Shown here one piece after another: positions 23,410 to 36,765 of a DNA stretch of 64,000 bases (position 1 is its first letter; every line of letters starts with the position of its first letter). The position numbers and the translations under genes were made by a program. The notes under the pieces were generated by a model. It searched no databases and was not told where the DNA came from. It saw only the letters and a list, made by a program, of their open reading frames with translations. Source of the DNA: Morinoia aosen (lineage: Eukaryota; Arthropoda; Malacostraca; Amphipoda; Talitridae); the NCBI GenBank assembly GCA_030386875.1, contig CM059560.1, positions 28,328,183 to 28,392,182 of the forward strand. The letters are read 5' to 3'.

Positions 23410-24317
23410 GTCTTATTCAACTAGAAGGACAGGGGTGAATAAATTATTTCCTTGAGTTTAATGGTATTTCAAACAACGGCGTGTCACAAAATATAAACAA
23501 AAACCGTGAAATCTGACCATAAATAGCCTTCTTCCATTACATCTTGAAAGTTCAATTAGCTTCTATCAAACTTTTAAAAATCATTTAATCTGGCATATTT
23601 TTGTTAAATAGAAAAGTAAAATTATTACTATCAAGTCCATCTTCCTTCACTCATGTTTTCAAAGAACTTACGCTGACTGCAGTCAAATATTCTAGCATCA
23701 TAAAGTAAACATGTTATCCATTCCTTTCTTCTGTTGGTCTTTAGACAAACAATTTTTTTTCCGTACGAGATGTCAAGATGAGTGTTACTCGTATTTAAAC
23801 CATTTTAAAGAACAGACTTCGCCGAATGAAACTGCAGAGAAACAAATTTAAGTTAAATTTTAATTCCTACCTTCCGCTACGTCGTTTAACAAAATTGACT
23901 TTATCATTTTATAACAACATTCTAGGAGGTGTTTTTTGATAATGCGTGTTATTACCTTCATAGAATGCTTATCTAGATCACTAAGTATGATCTTTTCTAC
24001 CACTAAATACGTGCGCTTTCAAGTTTATGTATTTAACTCGCTTGGTTAAAAGATCTGTTCTCAATAACATTAGGCTCAACGCATTTTGTTTGTAATTAAT
24101 CGTCTTTCCCAGTACTCTATTGACCAAACCGAAGAAATTTCATGTATCCTTCAATTTTGAGAGAGTTTATCAATGAGTTTCATATAACGTGTAAAATTTT
24201 TTTCTCTTATTCCCCCTTTTGTTATACCGATGCGAAATTTTCGTGCTCATTTTTACGCCAGTCAATCATTCTTTTTTGTACGCAGTCCATTCAATTAGTG
24301 GTCGATGTAATTTCTCG
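23410..24317. other. Gene-less stretch
   Basis: Anonymous AT-rich DNA, no recognised coding sequence or repeat. Confidence 0.5.
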
Positions 24318-24418
24318 CCAGAATCGACTGCTAATGTTGGATTACCTGCAAGATTAGCACCCAAACTAAGCCTTGGTGTTAATCTTGCAGGTAATCGAAC
24401 ATCAGCAGTTGATTCTGG
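24318..24418. repeat. 101-nt near-perfect hairpin, possible small-RNA precursor
   Basis: Arms 24318-24361 and 24375-24418 (44 nt each) are complementary at 40 positions. Of the four exceptions two would be G-U pairs if the plus strand is transcribed. The loop is 13 nt (24362-24374). The geometry resembles a pre-microRNA or hairpin-siRNA precursor, but such high complementarity is also seen in tiny fold-back elements. No target duplication was found. The sequence alone does not show transcription. Confidence 0.7.
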
Positions 24419-25694
24419 AGAACCATTTTCGCAATGCATTCAAAAGCTTTACTAAGGCGACATTGCTACTTCTCACAACGTCTCCCTTATTTTCAGCGAA
24501 GAACCATGTCACAAACATTATACACACACACCTTTCAATCTCACACCCATCAGCACTTAGAAATCAATCAATCACCTTTCAATTATGTCCCTTGCTCTAC
24601 TTCTGGCCACAAAACATAGTGAATTAATTAAGCGATTGTTTTTTAATTTTTCGCTCTCAGCCTTAGATATGAAATTCAGCGGAAACCTCATAGAATATCG
24701 ACGGCTTATTCATTGCAATGAAATTATTTTATGAGTTGTAAGTCCCGCAAGTTTTCGTTGAGCTCCATTGCTTGAGTCCTAGAATGCCTGATGAACACTA
24801 AAACTTCGCAAGCTGACAATCTTCTTCTTCGAACTGCTCCAATGAAACGAACTTAGGCACCGACTCGATGACAATAGGACTACGAACTTGTGAGATAAGA
24901 TTACCTCAATATCGGTGCCAGATCAAGGAGGCCTCAATGGGATGGAGGAGAAAGGTAAAATTGTCGGAGCCGACTTTTAAAAGACATGTCGAGACACAGA
25001 GGGTAGAATATTCATTTCAAATACTGCTTAATACTTCAGTGATGTAAGTTTACTTAATTTCCACGCATACATTTTTGCGATAATTTTTTTCACTATTGGA
25101 TTTCAACATCGGTTTCAGAATTTATAAGAAGAGATGTGTAATTGTTTTCGGAGTTTGTTTATAATAATTGTTTTCAGAATTAATTTAGAAACCTAATTGT
25201 TCTGGAAGTAATTATTTAAAATTACTGATCAGTTTCTTGCGATCACTTTATTCAATGCGGAATTAAATGTTGCAACTTTACGTAAAAAGTGAAAAATTCT
25301 CACTTTGATTCGCCAAAACAAAAATAAAATTTACAACTTGAGTACTTCAAAATATTATGTCCACGACAGCTGACTTATTACAGCCATTAATATTCTTCAT
25401 GTATGCTCATTTATTATCATTCATCACATATTTTCGAACGGTCAGTAAGTTTTCATATTTTTGATTGGAAACGATGTATCCGCGATTAAAGAATATTGTA
25501 AATTCATGAGACCAATAGCCACCGCATACTATCTGCTACAAATTAAAAAAGCAGAATATTTTTAGTAAGTTACTAGCACAATTTCCATGACATGTGTTAG
25601 ATGAATGAAGACACTGGCGACCTGTTGAGCATTCGCTTAAATGTACAATAACCTGCGTCAATTTTCACATGATTTCCATAGTGCTCTTTGATTC
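24419..25694. other. Gene-less stretch
   Basis: AT-rich anonymous DNA, nothing recognised. Confidence 0.5.
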
Positions 25695-25792
25695 CAAGAT
25701 ATAAAGGTTTTTCAATCTTGGTCAATCAATAAATCTTTATATCTTCAATCTTGTTGATTACAAGATATAAAGGTTTTTCAATCTTGGTCAAC
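25695..25792. repeat. Direct repeat with 66-bp spacing and internal inverted segment
   Basis: The phrase caagatataaaggtttttca followed by atcttggtca occurs at 25695 and 25761. Between the copies lies an inverted piece, ctttatatcttcaatcttg, so the spacer can pair with either copy. Confidence 0.75.
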
Positions 25793-26297
25793 TTTAAAAT
25801 AATCTCAGCGCTGAATTTCTATTTCAAGTATTTAGTAGGAAAACTAGTAGATGGAATGGTTTCTGCCCTCTCATTCTAACTGAGAAGCATATTTTTGTAT
25901 TTAATTGTTTTTTCGATTCATTTGAAGACTCACGACGTTCCGTTACCTTAAATAAAATATGAAAACATGTTTTCCTTTGGTAGGGTTAATCAAAGCCTAG
26001 TGAAATAGGGCCTAAAAAGGAAATTCATACCCTTGCAGGGCTCAATTTTAGGTTCGTTTCGCTAATTTTGCCGTTTATGTGATGTTTCAAGGCATGAGGC
26101 AGCAACAAGCATATCGGAAAATCTTGTGGGTGTTCAATTTTAGTACTTTCCACTAGCATTTCCGTTTGTGTGATGTGTTTCATGATTCGAGGCACACTGT
26201 CAATTTACGTGGAAACTGCTGGAATTACATTTCAGGTTCATTTTGCCTACATTGCAAGCCGTTTTTGTGATGTTTCGAGGTTTGGAAATTTTACCTT

Positions 26298-26457
26298 CAG
26301 CGACAGGACATCCGAGTGAACGTTTGCAGCCCACAATTCCCAGTTTACACCAAAATTTTCCGATACGTATGTCGCAGCGACAAACGTTTCGGGAAATCAC
26401 GGTGTAAGCCGAGAATTATTGTGGGCTGCAAGCGTTCACTCGGATGTCCTGGCGCTG
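26298..26457. repeat. Inverted repeat with ~55-bp arms
   Basis: Arm 26298-26351 (starting cagcgacaggacatccgag) pairs with 26401-26457 (ending cactcggatgtcctggcgctg). The spacer is 49 bp. The arms contain a few mismatches and one short length difference. Degenerate phrases such as ccgtttatgtgatgtttcaag recur upstream at about 26070, 26160 and 26255, suggesting an older repeat context. It may be a fold-back element or a hairpin RNA source; undecided. Confidence 0.7.
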
Positions 26458-27790
26458 AAAGGTGACGGTTGATCGTCCTGCCAGTCTGGATGGACTTTCC
26501 TCCCGGGACTTGCGAAATTTTCGCCAGCATCGTTATGAGATGCAAATTGTTCCAAGTTAGAGCATCATTTTTGCAACAATGTCACATCAGGGAAACTTTT
26601 CGTTCCTCCCAGGTGTGGCCCGGGACGCTTCGAAGCAATCGAAAGATAAATTAAAATCTCGCCGCTTCGAGATTGATTTAACCGTATATTGAATACTTTA
26701 GAACGCCCTGAAATTTATCTTGCTGAACTCGAAAGATATCAAACGTATAAACCCACCTAAAGGAGGCAATATGATATTTTCATTCATCACTGAACATTCC
26801 CCGAAACGTTAGATCGCAAGGTCGTAAATCTTCACCAGTCAATTGAAGTGAAAAAAAGCACTGCTTGTCGATATGGGAAATTCCTATAATAGTTGTTAAT
26901 AAAATATTGTGCAATACTTATGTTCTTGAAAATAGTCTGCATCCTCTAATGTAATCTTTTTCTTACTCATTTACCTGTGTGCCCATTGTATGCATGTGTC
27001 ACGATTTTGAGCCATCCCTCAGTACTCCTCTTTTGTTTCAACGGTATCAAGAACATAAAGATAACGAAAAGGTTAAAATATATATCGTTGTGTTTGACCT
27101 GAACAAAAAAGGCTCATAGCTTCGGTTTCCAAAATATATTTTCGAAAAATTTCTAGCAATACTAACGCAGATGTGAGCTGGCGGAAATTCATCTAAGGCT
27201 TTTGTTGCCTGGACACGGCGGACGATGAAACGCCTCATTTACTAGCTTCAGGCGTGTATGGTCAGTAGTCTGAGAGGAGGACGCTTTACTTCAGCGATGT
27301 TAGGTAAATCAGAATCATCGCTGGGTTCGACTGTTAGACATGCCGTCTGCGTGAGTTTTCGTTAACTCGGATTGTCTCCCATTGTCCTTACAAAAATTCT
27401 ATAGAAGTGGTTGCTGATACACCCAGCAGATGAGTAGCAAATAATTTTGACATGAATAAGACTAAAATTAAAGAAATTAAAGCTTTAACAAACTTCACTG
27501 CTTAATATTAATATGAGGAGTTAATTTCAAAATAATTGGGTTGATATTATCTCACCGAGCGTGCAGTTGCGAGCCTAGTTATATCAGCTTTAATTTTTTA
27601 GAACATAAATGTTCTAAAATATTTGGGCTGATAAAATTTTTATCTAATGTTAGAAACACTGATAAAAAACTATATGTACCATTAGATATGATTTTGAATG
27701 TTGGTTTTGATATTGCGAACGCATCTTTCACGTACGTGAAAATAGGGTAATAACATTTCTGATTTTCGTGCTTTTTTCAGTGTTTCTCAG
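26458..27790. other. Gene-less stretch
   Basis: No recognised coding sequence; only short frames. Confidence 0.5.
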
Positions 27791-27958
27791 TTTTTATTTC
27801 GTATTCTGTATCAAGTTTCCAAAGAACACTTCTCAGGGATAGAGAAATTTAAGGCAGTATAAAATATTCCGCATTTTTTATTTCGTATTCTTTATGAAGT
27901 TTTCAGAATACGCATCTCAGGCATGGAGAAATTCAAGAGAATATAGAATATTTCTCCG
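27791..27958. repeat. 84-bp tandem duplication
   Basis: tttttatttcgtattctgta at 27791 recurs at 27875 (ending ttta), and the following parts (ttctcagggatagagaaatt versus tctcaggcatggagaaatt) align throughout. Two diverged units. Confidence 0.7.
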
Positions 27959-28129
27959 TCAGAATAAACAGCCGTCGCACAGAAGAGAAACATGGAATCT
28001 GTTGGGCGCATTTGGTAAGGCAATTCAGCGGACCAATTTCTTCAATTTTAAAAGTTTTTAACATGCTGAAAGACACAAAAATGACTGGCAAAAGTTAAAA
28101 AGCCAGGTATATCACGGATTAATGATTGC

Positions 28130-28420
28130 TTGGTCGATCGATTTAAAAGTTGCTTGTCCCGAGTAATTCCACGATTCGAGGCAGAAGACATGCAACGTGA
28201 AACAGATGAGTTGCACGAGCCAAATCCGTCAGGGCATGCAGTTAGAGGACGTCTCAGTGAGGCAGGACTGTTTGCAAAGAGACCGATGGAGGAACTATCG
28301 ATCTTTGAAAAGAATCGGCACATCCGAGCACAAAGGGCGAACGAGCATATTCACCAGCGGACGGGAGAATGGAGTGGCGTTGTCTGGAGTTAGGAAGCAA
28401 AGTACCGGAACATTATTCTT
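28130..28420 (+). pseudogene. Tc1-like transposase fragment
   Basis: The open frame reads, in family order, VRGRLSEAGLFAKRPMEEL, then NRHIRAQRANEHIH, then EWSGVVWS. This parallels the Tc1 pattern V-R-x-R-L-x-E-A-G-L-x-A-R-R-P, followed by R-x-x-R-L-x-F-A-x-x-H and W-x-x-V-x-W-S-D-E-S. At the place of the first catalytic Asp there is a TAG stop (28391-28393), followed by EAKY where ESKY would be expected. The N-terminal DNA-binding region and the rest of the DDE domain are not recognisable. It is a dead fragment, in opposite orientation to the copy at 11.4-12.2 kb and from a different, not closely similar, lineage. Confidence 0.75.
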
Positions 28421-30328
28421 GGGTATATTTAGTTCCAGCATTTTCAAGTTTGCCAGACATACTAGTTTTTGACATTTTTTACTGATAAAATCGTTCTTAT
28501 ACAGGTTTCCATTGCGAAGTAGGAATGCATTTTGAAACCTCTAATTGCGAGATCCTGATTTTCTCTGCAATTTCCTAGATAATAGTTGATGTTTGCGGTC
28601 TACATTCTATTTTCCAAGTTCGTTGTTGTTTGCATGGCATTGGAATGTTTTTATTTGGTAATTTCAGAAGGCATAAATCGTGATAGTAAACACATTTATC
28701 GAAGTACGGAAATACTGAGATAAATTTTACGTATTCTATTTTTTAAATATTCCCAGGAATTAAAATAAGTTTTTGAGAAACAGTGTTCATAATTATTTAA
28801 AATTCTAACGGAATCTCAAAGCCTAATGAATAATGAGTAAGATAATTACGAGTGAATCTAACTCTCACACTTTCACTTCAAGAATAAGAGATTATTACGC
28901 TTATCAAAACTAAGGACGACTGGTTACTTGAAAACAACGACGCCTCCATACACAAAGGTTAAGACTATTTCTTTTCTAATATTTTACACAATTGTGTGGT
29001 GCTTTCCAGAGCAAAGGTGAAATCAAATTTTCATTTGAACAAATAAGAAGGACGATTTTGAACCAAAGCAAGGGTAAAGTTCTATTTTTATTTAAAGAGA
29101 AAAGACAAAAAGTTTCTGTGACAAACAGACATGACATTCAACCATCATGTGAACAGTAGACAGGCAATTCTGAGGCAGACTTATTAGATCGTTTGTCATA
29201 GAAATACTGTGAGCTGTACTTATTTTGAAATCTTCATGACGCAGAGTATACTACCTCATGTTTCATTATCCTACGAAAAACTTTTGCGCAATTTTGCACT
29301 GATTAATTGATGATTGAACTATTTTGCACTAATTCCTTAGCTTAGCTGCATAAGCTTTTGTTATACAATAAGGAATTCTCCGAAAGTGAATCAAATAAGG
29401 CTATATAAACTTCAAGTAAATGCCCAATAAAAAATAACATTAGATTTGATAAAACTTGAATTTTCCCTTCCGGTGACTGACCAACGAAACACATTTGTTA
29501 AGAATGCAGTACGTGACCGTTTTGCACATTCCAGAGTCTCTCGGTATAAAAGCCTTCCTCTTTTGACTCAAGAAAGCGGAATAAAAGCTGCATCGGGATT
29601 CGATTCGGGCTCTTCAATTTCAGAGGCAGATTTTTCGTCGAAGCAACTGCGGAAGCTGACACAGAATGTCATACCCTCGCTATCTGTTTAGCGTTTCTCA
29701 ACTTTTGCACATAAATTATTGCGTAAATATACAGGATTTGACCTGCAGAAATAGCACTGTGGAGGCCAAATTTTCGGCTAATAATTTTTGAAATGAAATG
29801 ATTGTTCATGATATTTATCAGACGTTAGCACGTGCTTCATGCAATAAAAAATTTTTTATTGCATGTTATTCAATGCCATGCACGGCAAAATGAGCTTTAC
29901 GAAATAGAAAAGAACTGCTTGGTACGATCATACATCCCTTTAAAGTGTTCGTTATTCCTGAAGTGATTAGTTTCAACTAACTAGAAACGTTAAAGTGGAT
30001 TAGTGAAGGTTACTTCTGCTGATCCAATCTAAGTTGCGCCCTAAACTCACTAAAAAACACGGAAGACCCAAAAACCAAGGAGAACTGAGCCAAAAGTGAC
30101 TGTCGACCAGGAATTCTTGAGGGCTAGGCACTTCACGGAGGGTAATGCGCTGTTATCACCAATCTTTGTCAATTTGCTATTAGGGAATCAGTGACTTATA
30201 GTCGCTTCTCTCGCTCCCCAAACCTTCAACCGAAATTGTTATCGCAGGAGAGGGCGCTTGGTTAAGTGAACAGTCTCTGTCTTCTCTATCGCTGCTTCGC
30301 TCTCTCCTCTTTCTCTCGACAAGAAAAT
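28421..30328. other. Gene-less stretch
   Basis: AT-rich anonymous DNA. An 81-codon frame at 29446-29691 has no recognised similarity. Confidence 0.5.
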
Positions 30329-30386
30329 AGCTATACGACCAAAACGGTAGCTCTACTACCAAAACGGTAGCTCTCTGGCCAAAATA
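30329..30386. repeat. Short ~20-bp tandem repeat
   Basis: Three units of accaaaacggtagctct, the first and last degenerate, within a CT-rich stretch. Confidence 0.65.
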
Positions 30387-33300
30387 ACGTAATACTCGAG
30401 TGTCTTTTTTTCTAATGCGCGCTCTGCTAGCGAGTATTTCTACGCTAAATAGCACAAATCTTGATTTATTTATTTTTCATTTGTCTTTACCCGTAGTAAT
30501 ATTTAAATATCTTCGATGTGATGATCACGCTCTAAAAGCCGGAAACAATAATTGTTCGATTTTCCATGCAATTGTCATTAATAGCCCCAATCTCGAGCGC
30601 AAAACTTGTTTATTTTTTATTTTTTAAAACATTCCAGAATTACATTTGTGCCACCAGCGCTGTAACCTGTTAGAGATAGCACTTGTATTTTCTTCAATCA
30701 CATCAGTTTCATGAGTGCTGGACTATTTCACTGGAAAATAAAGTTCGGTCTGTCATATTTGACCAAAGTAGCAGATAATCAAAAATATATTTTGTTAACT
30801 TTTTTCATATCGTAAGTAGCGTCATCAAAAAATTTGCCTGAATTGCTCAATATTTCAATTTTTGCGCTTGACCTAGAGTAAATCATCACCAATGGATTTG
30901 AAATACCACTCAACTGATTTGAAATTCAGTTCAATTTTAGGAGAAGAGAAAAGTATTGAACAGGAGAAGACAATTTCTTTCGTTTATGTCGTCAATTACT
31001 TTTATTCAGATGAATAGGTTTATTAGATATGCCTGGGAGAACCTGATCTCGTTAACTATCTACAACCCTGATTTGCAATGAATTTATGTGAATTTGTGTT
31101 TTTGAGTACAAAATATCAACGCTTACTCTTCTCATTTTTTACTTTCATTATAAAGTCTAAATTTCGTACTCAGTTAATGTGAGTGAGTATAATCCTTAAC
31201 GTTTTGAAACACGTACTCATCTCCATGACTCACATATAATAGTATTGAAAACCTGCCCCAAAACAACGTTTAGCAAATGTCACGAGAAATGTCCCTTCAC
31301 CTCCTTGTTAACATTTCATTAACAGGAAGATTCGGCTCTCGGAATTGAGGAATGGCCCACCTCCAAAGTATACATATGCAACACAAATTAATGAATAAAT
31401 ATCGGCAATTACAGCACATATACTAAAAAAAGGAAAGGTACTCACCGGGGATCGCTGACCCACTTACGCAGCGCTTTTTCTGGGCGCCCTCCGTTGCATT
31501 ACGATGGATTGCTTCTAATATTGTGGGGCATGATACACAGGGTGAACTATGCTTAACATTTATAATTCCCAGCTATACGTGATACAAACATCAATGAGCG
31601 CACACACAATGATTGGTGTTAGGAACAATGCTAATTAAGTAATGAAAGCAAATAGCATACGTCAAATGACCTACTGCACATAATTACACAGAAATTTGGC
31701 TGGCCAACCTTTAACCGCAGATTGCTTATGCACCCAAACATAACACAAATAATGCCTACAATATCTCAGCGCCCCCCAGCAGCCCAGTAGGCGAAGGTCA
31801 CTTCAACCACAAAATTCGTCCGCGACTCGCTTCAGTTCAAAGGCCTATCTTATGCACTGTTCCGAAAATGTCTAGTGAGGACGTTATCTTGCTCATTACG
31901 TTTCAGCATGTTCACACGTCGATTCCCTTCCTTCGAGCTGATCAATCCTCAGATGTATGACTGAATAACCGTCCCGCCTGTCAAAGATAAAAATTTAACT
32001 TGTTACTTTTTAAGCGTATCAATGCCTGAATGACAATGAATTATCGAAATATTTATCTCAACAATATCTTTACTCTTTCTTTTTAAGAAATGCATCTCTT
32101 ACCCTCCCTTCTAGTGCAGCATCTCCATGTTCCATCAATAACTCCCACGGTGGGTTATGTTTTGATAAATTTCCCCTTTGTGAACGTGGTGACGGGAACA
32201 CGTAAATTTTCTGCAAGTGAAACGAGAATGTGTTACTTTCTGGATTACATTATAGCGTGAAACTTAGTATAATTTTCAATATAGCCACTTTTCTTATTAT
32301 TGCATTAAGCATGCTTGTTATTGTGAACACACCCGCGTTTCTAGGTTGCACCTCACGTTACGGTTTCGCCGGTCGAACTGTCCATTGTTCCTCAGACGCC
32401 TTGAGCCCTGGCGTATTTTCTTCGAGGGTTGTGCACTCTCACCTTCGGCCTATGAGAATCCTCAGACCCTGCCAGTGACCGCCCACATCTCTTCTCATTG
32501 GTAGTCCCGCAGTTCGTCTTTATTTATTTTTTCTTAGCCTCATTGTATCCCACGCTCAGGCTCCTTCGAAACCGTTACTCCGTTCACCCTCGCAGCTCAA
32601 GGGTCGCGATTTATGTGTCGATTTATCTTTGACAAGAAGGCGACTTTGTTCGCGCTTGTGTAGGCATTTTTTCGCGCGTCTCAGGTTTTCCAAGGGCTCG
32701 CTCTAATGAAAGATTTGCCAAAGTCCCCTCCAGAGACAACGCACACTGTAAACATACATCGTTTGGCTCTCGCACCTTATCGCAGCCTCCTAACATTGCT
32801 GAGTTGAAAGAAAACATACAGGCGTAAAAACATACATGTTGAAGCGACATAAAACATTCATGTTGAAGCGACCCCTCTGGCTGCTGGGATTTTCTGAGAT
32901 ATTTCAAGACACAACTTTTTACGTAAGCACAAATTTGTTACATTACACACAATTACAAGAATTTTCATTTTTAATTCGCAAAATTTGATCATTCTGAACA
33001 TATTCTCGACACAAAAGAAAAACAAATCAGTTGTTGTTGTCCTCGACAAACAGAAAGTTTTCGCTTTGCTCTTCGGCAAGTCGCCTGGGCCGACCGATGA
33101 TAGCAAAGAAATGTGTGTCAGCCATTTAAAAGTAAATTTTTGCATACTTCTATCAATTGGAAGGACGGTAATTGCCTGCAATTTTGTCCACATTGCTTGT
33201 TCGGAAAATGGCAATAGCCTCGTAAGTCCATCCTCGACATTGCGTCCCCTCCAATTCTGTTTCAAGCGAAATTCAAGCTCAGCCGAACAGAAGTCAGCGA

Positions 33301-36300
33301 CCAACAGCTGTGATAGGTATCACGCCAAATACGTTTTGGCTAGTTAATGCAATCGTACGACCACTATTTTAGCATTTAAGACTTACGGAAAGGAGAGAGC
33401 AGGTGATAACAGTGATGAAAACATCAAAAATGAATTGAAATTTATTGTATTGACACACCTAATTAGATATTTGCAAGCATTTTGGGAACGGATGAGGATG
33501 TCAAACTAATTCATGGTAAAATGTGTGTAAAGCAACGGGAAATAATCGACAATTACCGTCATACTGCACAACGTGAACATTCAATAATGGTATACTTCAA
33601 GCTTGCATTTTTAATTGGAATTTAGGCATAAGAAATTGAACACTTGTTATTTTGAACCCGAGCAGAAGCTCATTCAGCTCAATTGGGGTCACTGCACCTA
33701 AAAGACGTTTGCATGCGACGGGCCAATCAGTGCAATTATTCAACAAATAGGACAACTGGTAACTTAGGTTAAGAAAGAGGGCTTAAACTTCAAGGACTAC
33801 AATTCGTCTAGCCTCAAACTTTTAACCAGAACTATAGAATTAAGTATCGAATAACACTGAGCGTAATTGAGTTTAATTACGAACACAAACTGATTTACGT
33901 GGCTTCCGTTGCAAGTAATCGGTCGAGTAACTGGTCTTATGAATTCTAAGTGTAGCATTTTCCTCCGAACCAACAGGACGAAAAGGATGCACTCATTTTA
34001 GAAAACCTCTGTGATACAGAATAGTTCTGACACACTGACTGTATAATAATGATGGTAAATGTGAAAGTTATGTTATATATAATATGACTTGGAGATATTC
34101 CGGTAAAGATTAAAGTATATATTACGACAGACACTACTTCCAGCCTAATTTCATTCTATTTAAAGGCTGTGTACTTTCATGTAGCAATATTTTCGTATTT
34201 TTGTGACACTTTTAGTGATTTTGAACTAATAACAAACTTAACAGAGATGTTCTTTCTTGCAGGGCTGCTCATCTAAATTGCTTCACTGCCTTAAACTAGC
34301 AGAATATCTACCCTAGTGATTACTGAAGAGAGCTACCGTAACATGAAACAAAATTCAAGTCTTTTTAACCTTCGGTCACAATTCTGAAAGTTTCTTTTGC
34401 TGAATTTTCCCCTGTATTGACGTGTACCGTGTAACTGTGGCAGGTCGAGGCCAGAGATACGATGGAGTTCATTACATTGCTGATTTAAAGCAGAAGGCTG
34501 CTTCTAGTTGCACTCTCATTCAGCAGTAAGCGCTGGTGTAATCTTTTTTCGGAACCTCTAATCACACGAATTAATTAATATAAAAGTCTCGTCGTTATAA
34601 ATTTCGAACGATTTCGTGACTGGCGGTGAATGATTCGAGAAATATTTCGATGTTTCCAATTACATATTTACCTATTCCGTAAAGGTGTTTTGCAGTGTAC
34701 TCTTTTCATCATGAAATCTAAGTTTCTTGAAAATTTTGGTACGTAAATTTTGTCCTGTAGTGATAACCATGAAAAAAAGTATACTCAGTGACTCGTTTAG
34801 CTCTACCAGGGAGTTGGCATGATTTTGCTGTATAGCTTGAACTTTCATTTAAAATTCTACTCAAGTTGAATATTTTAAACCTGTATCAATGCAGAAATGG
34901 TGATATAATGTTTTACTTGTGTTGGGAAGCGTGAGAATCTAACGAAAATGTATGCCGTTGATATAAGATTCATTGTAAGGCAGCATTGTTGTCATGCTTT
35001 CCCTTATTACTGAGCATATGTAATGAGACGTCCGTAAAGGAAAAGGAAATGTTGAGTAAGTGTGCTACTATCCATTGCGAAATAAATTGAATTATTTATC
35101 ATTGGTCGGAGTTTCGTTTCGTTGTTGCATGCTCTCTGCAAGATTTCGTAGCTCAAAATTGGGGACTGCAAAAACGAGTAATTTTTATGTTCTGAAATCA
35201 GCTCCCACCCAATGACATCAGCGCGAAAGTGGCTGGCTATCTTGAAGACATAATTTTTTCCTTTAACAGGTATGTGGATACTGAAAGGAATGGCTCCATT
35301 TGTGCATCAGTTTCACCGCAGGTCGATGTTGTTGCTGTTGTTGTGGTGCGCTTGATAGCTACAACAAATGCTTGATTGAGGTGCAGTGATTGAGATACGC
35401 ACATAGAGATACAATATAGAATAATCCTGTACCAAAAAATAACAGAGGTGTTTAAAATTTACACCCATAGCATATTTAAATTAGATTTTAATAGACGTAT
35501 ATGCATTCATAACAAGGAGTTTACTGATGGGTTTTGCATCACAGAACTTGATAAAAGAGAGCAGAAGGAGATGACTGAAACTAATTAAAATTTACTGCGC
35601 TTGAGTCGATAGTATGGGTCAATACCATTTTACTAACTGCAATACCTCATTTCAGGTTGATGGATTTCAAAATGTAATTAGGGTTTGTGGTATCCTCTGC
35701 TATAATGCGGTCAGTGTGTTGTCTCTTCAACCGTTCTCTCATCCCTTCAGTGGAAATCAACTTAGACTTGGAACCTCAGAAATATAAGGCGCTACACTAC
35801 CCTATCTATTCCTCTGCTCCATTAAAACAAATTTTTAACTATCCAGTGCACGTTCATCAAGATTGATATCGATGCTACCATCTGAAATTGAGTCTGAACA
35901 TGAGTATTGTTTTGTTTTTCGTTTTTAAATTAGTACGTTTGTATTTTCAAAGACTGAAGAGTAAATTTCAGCGGAATTTCTTTATTTCTTTCGATCGTTG
36001 AACCATATTTAAAGCTTATCGCACTTCCCACACCTCCATTGCCCTAAAACTAAAGTAACCAAATATGCAAGACTCCCTGCAAAAATGGAATGTCACTGTT
36101 AAGCACAACCTATGTGAACTGCATTAATATTAGCCCCGCCGTGTAACTGCCCAAAGTAACCACTGATGCTCATAGGGTTGGCGACCTACTTCTGAAAGGA
36201 AATAGTTCATTTTCGGTACCTCAAATATAAATTGTTAGATTCTTCTCGGAATTAATGATATTCAGGCTCACGCCCCCTCAGATATGAAATCGAATGAATT

Positions 36301-36630
36301 GAAACAGAGGTCTAAATTGTTTGAAAAATTGTGTTTCAACTCATCAGAAGCAGCTGAGGTAGTATTCTATGAAAATAAAGAAGGCTTCCTAATAATAGAT
36401 GAGTAATCAGACAAAAAACCATAAAACTATCAAAGCCCAAATCACAACATTGAACATTTAGTGAACGCCATGATATTCTAGACTTTGGAACTTGCTCTCT
36501 GAAACGAGTTCCTATTCGAATGAGGAAGTTTGTTTATCGGGGAGTTGGGCGGCTTACAACTCGTGGTACAAGTGGAACTTCTGCGAGAGTCCGAGTTTTG
36601 GACTTGAATAGTGAGGTCAAATAGTGACGT
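30387..36630. other. Gene-less stretch with weak GC-richer islands
   Basis: Mostly AT-rich. Between about 32.3 and 33.3 kb GC content rises and two overlapping frames occur on opposite strands: 148 codons at 32858-33304 minus and 120 codons at 32985-33347 plus. Neither resembles a known family, and overlapping frames on both strands argue that at most one is real. A short GTT-rich tract lies near 35325. Confidence 0.45.
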
Positions 36631-36653
36631 CACAAACACACACACACACACAC
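36631..36653. repeat. (CA)n microsatellite
   Basis: About eleven CA dinucleotides, uninterrupted. Confidence 0.85.
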
Positions 36654-36765
36654 ATACTATTCACGGTAATTACTGAGGTCACACAGACTGTAAGAATTAA
36701 TTTTTACCACTACTTAGAGCATTAATATTTTCCTACTGGATAATAGTCGATATGCAAAGAGAGAA

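Noticed and set aside
32858..33347. 148- and 120-codon frames on opposite strands
   Set aside because: They overlap each other, show no family motifs and cannot both be real.
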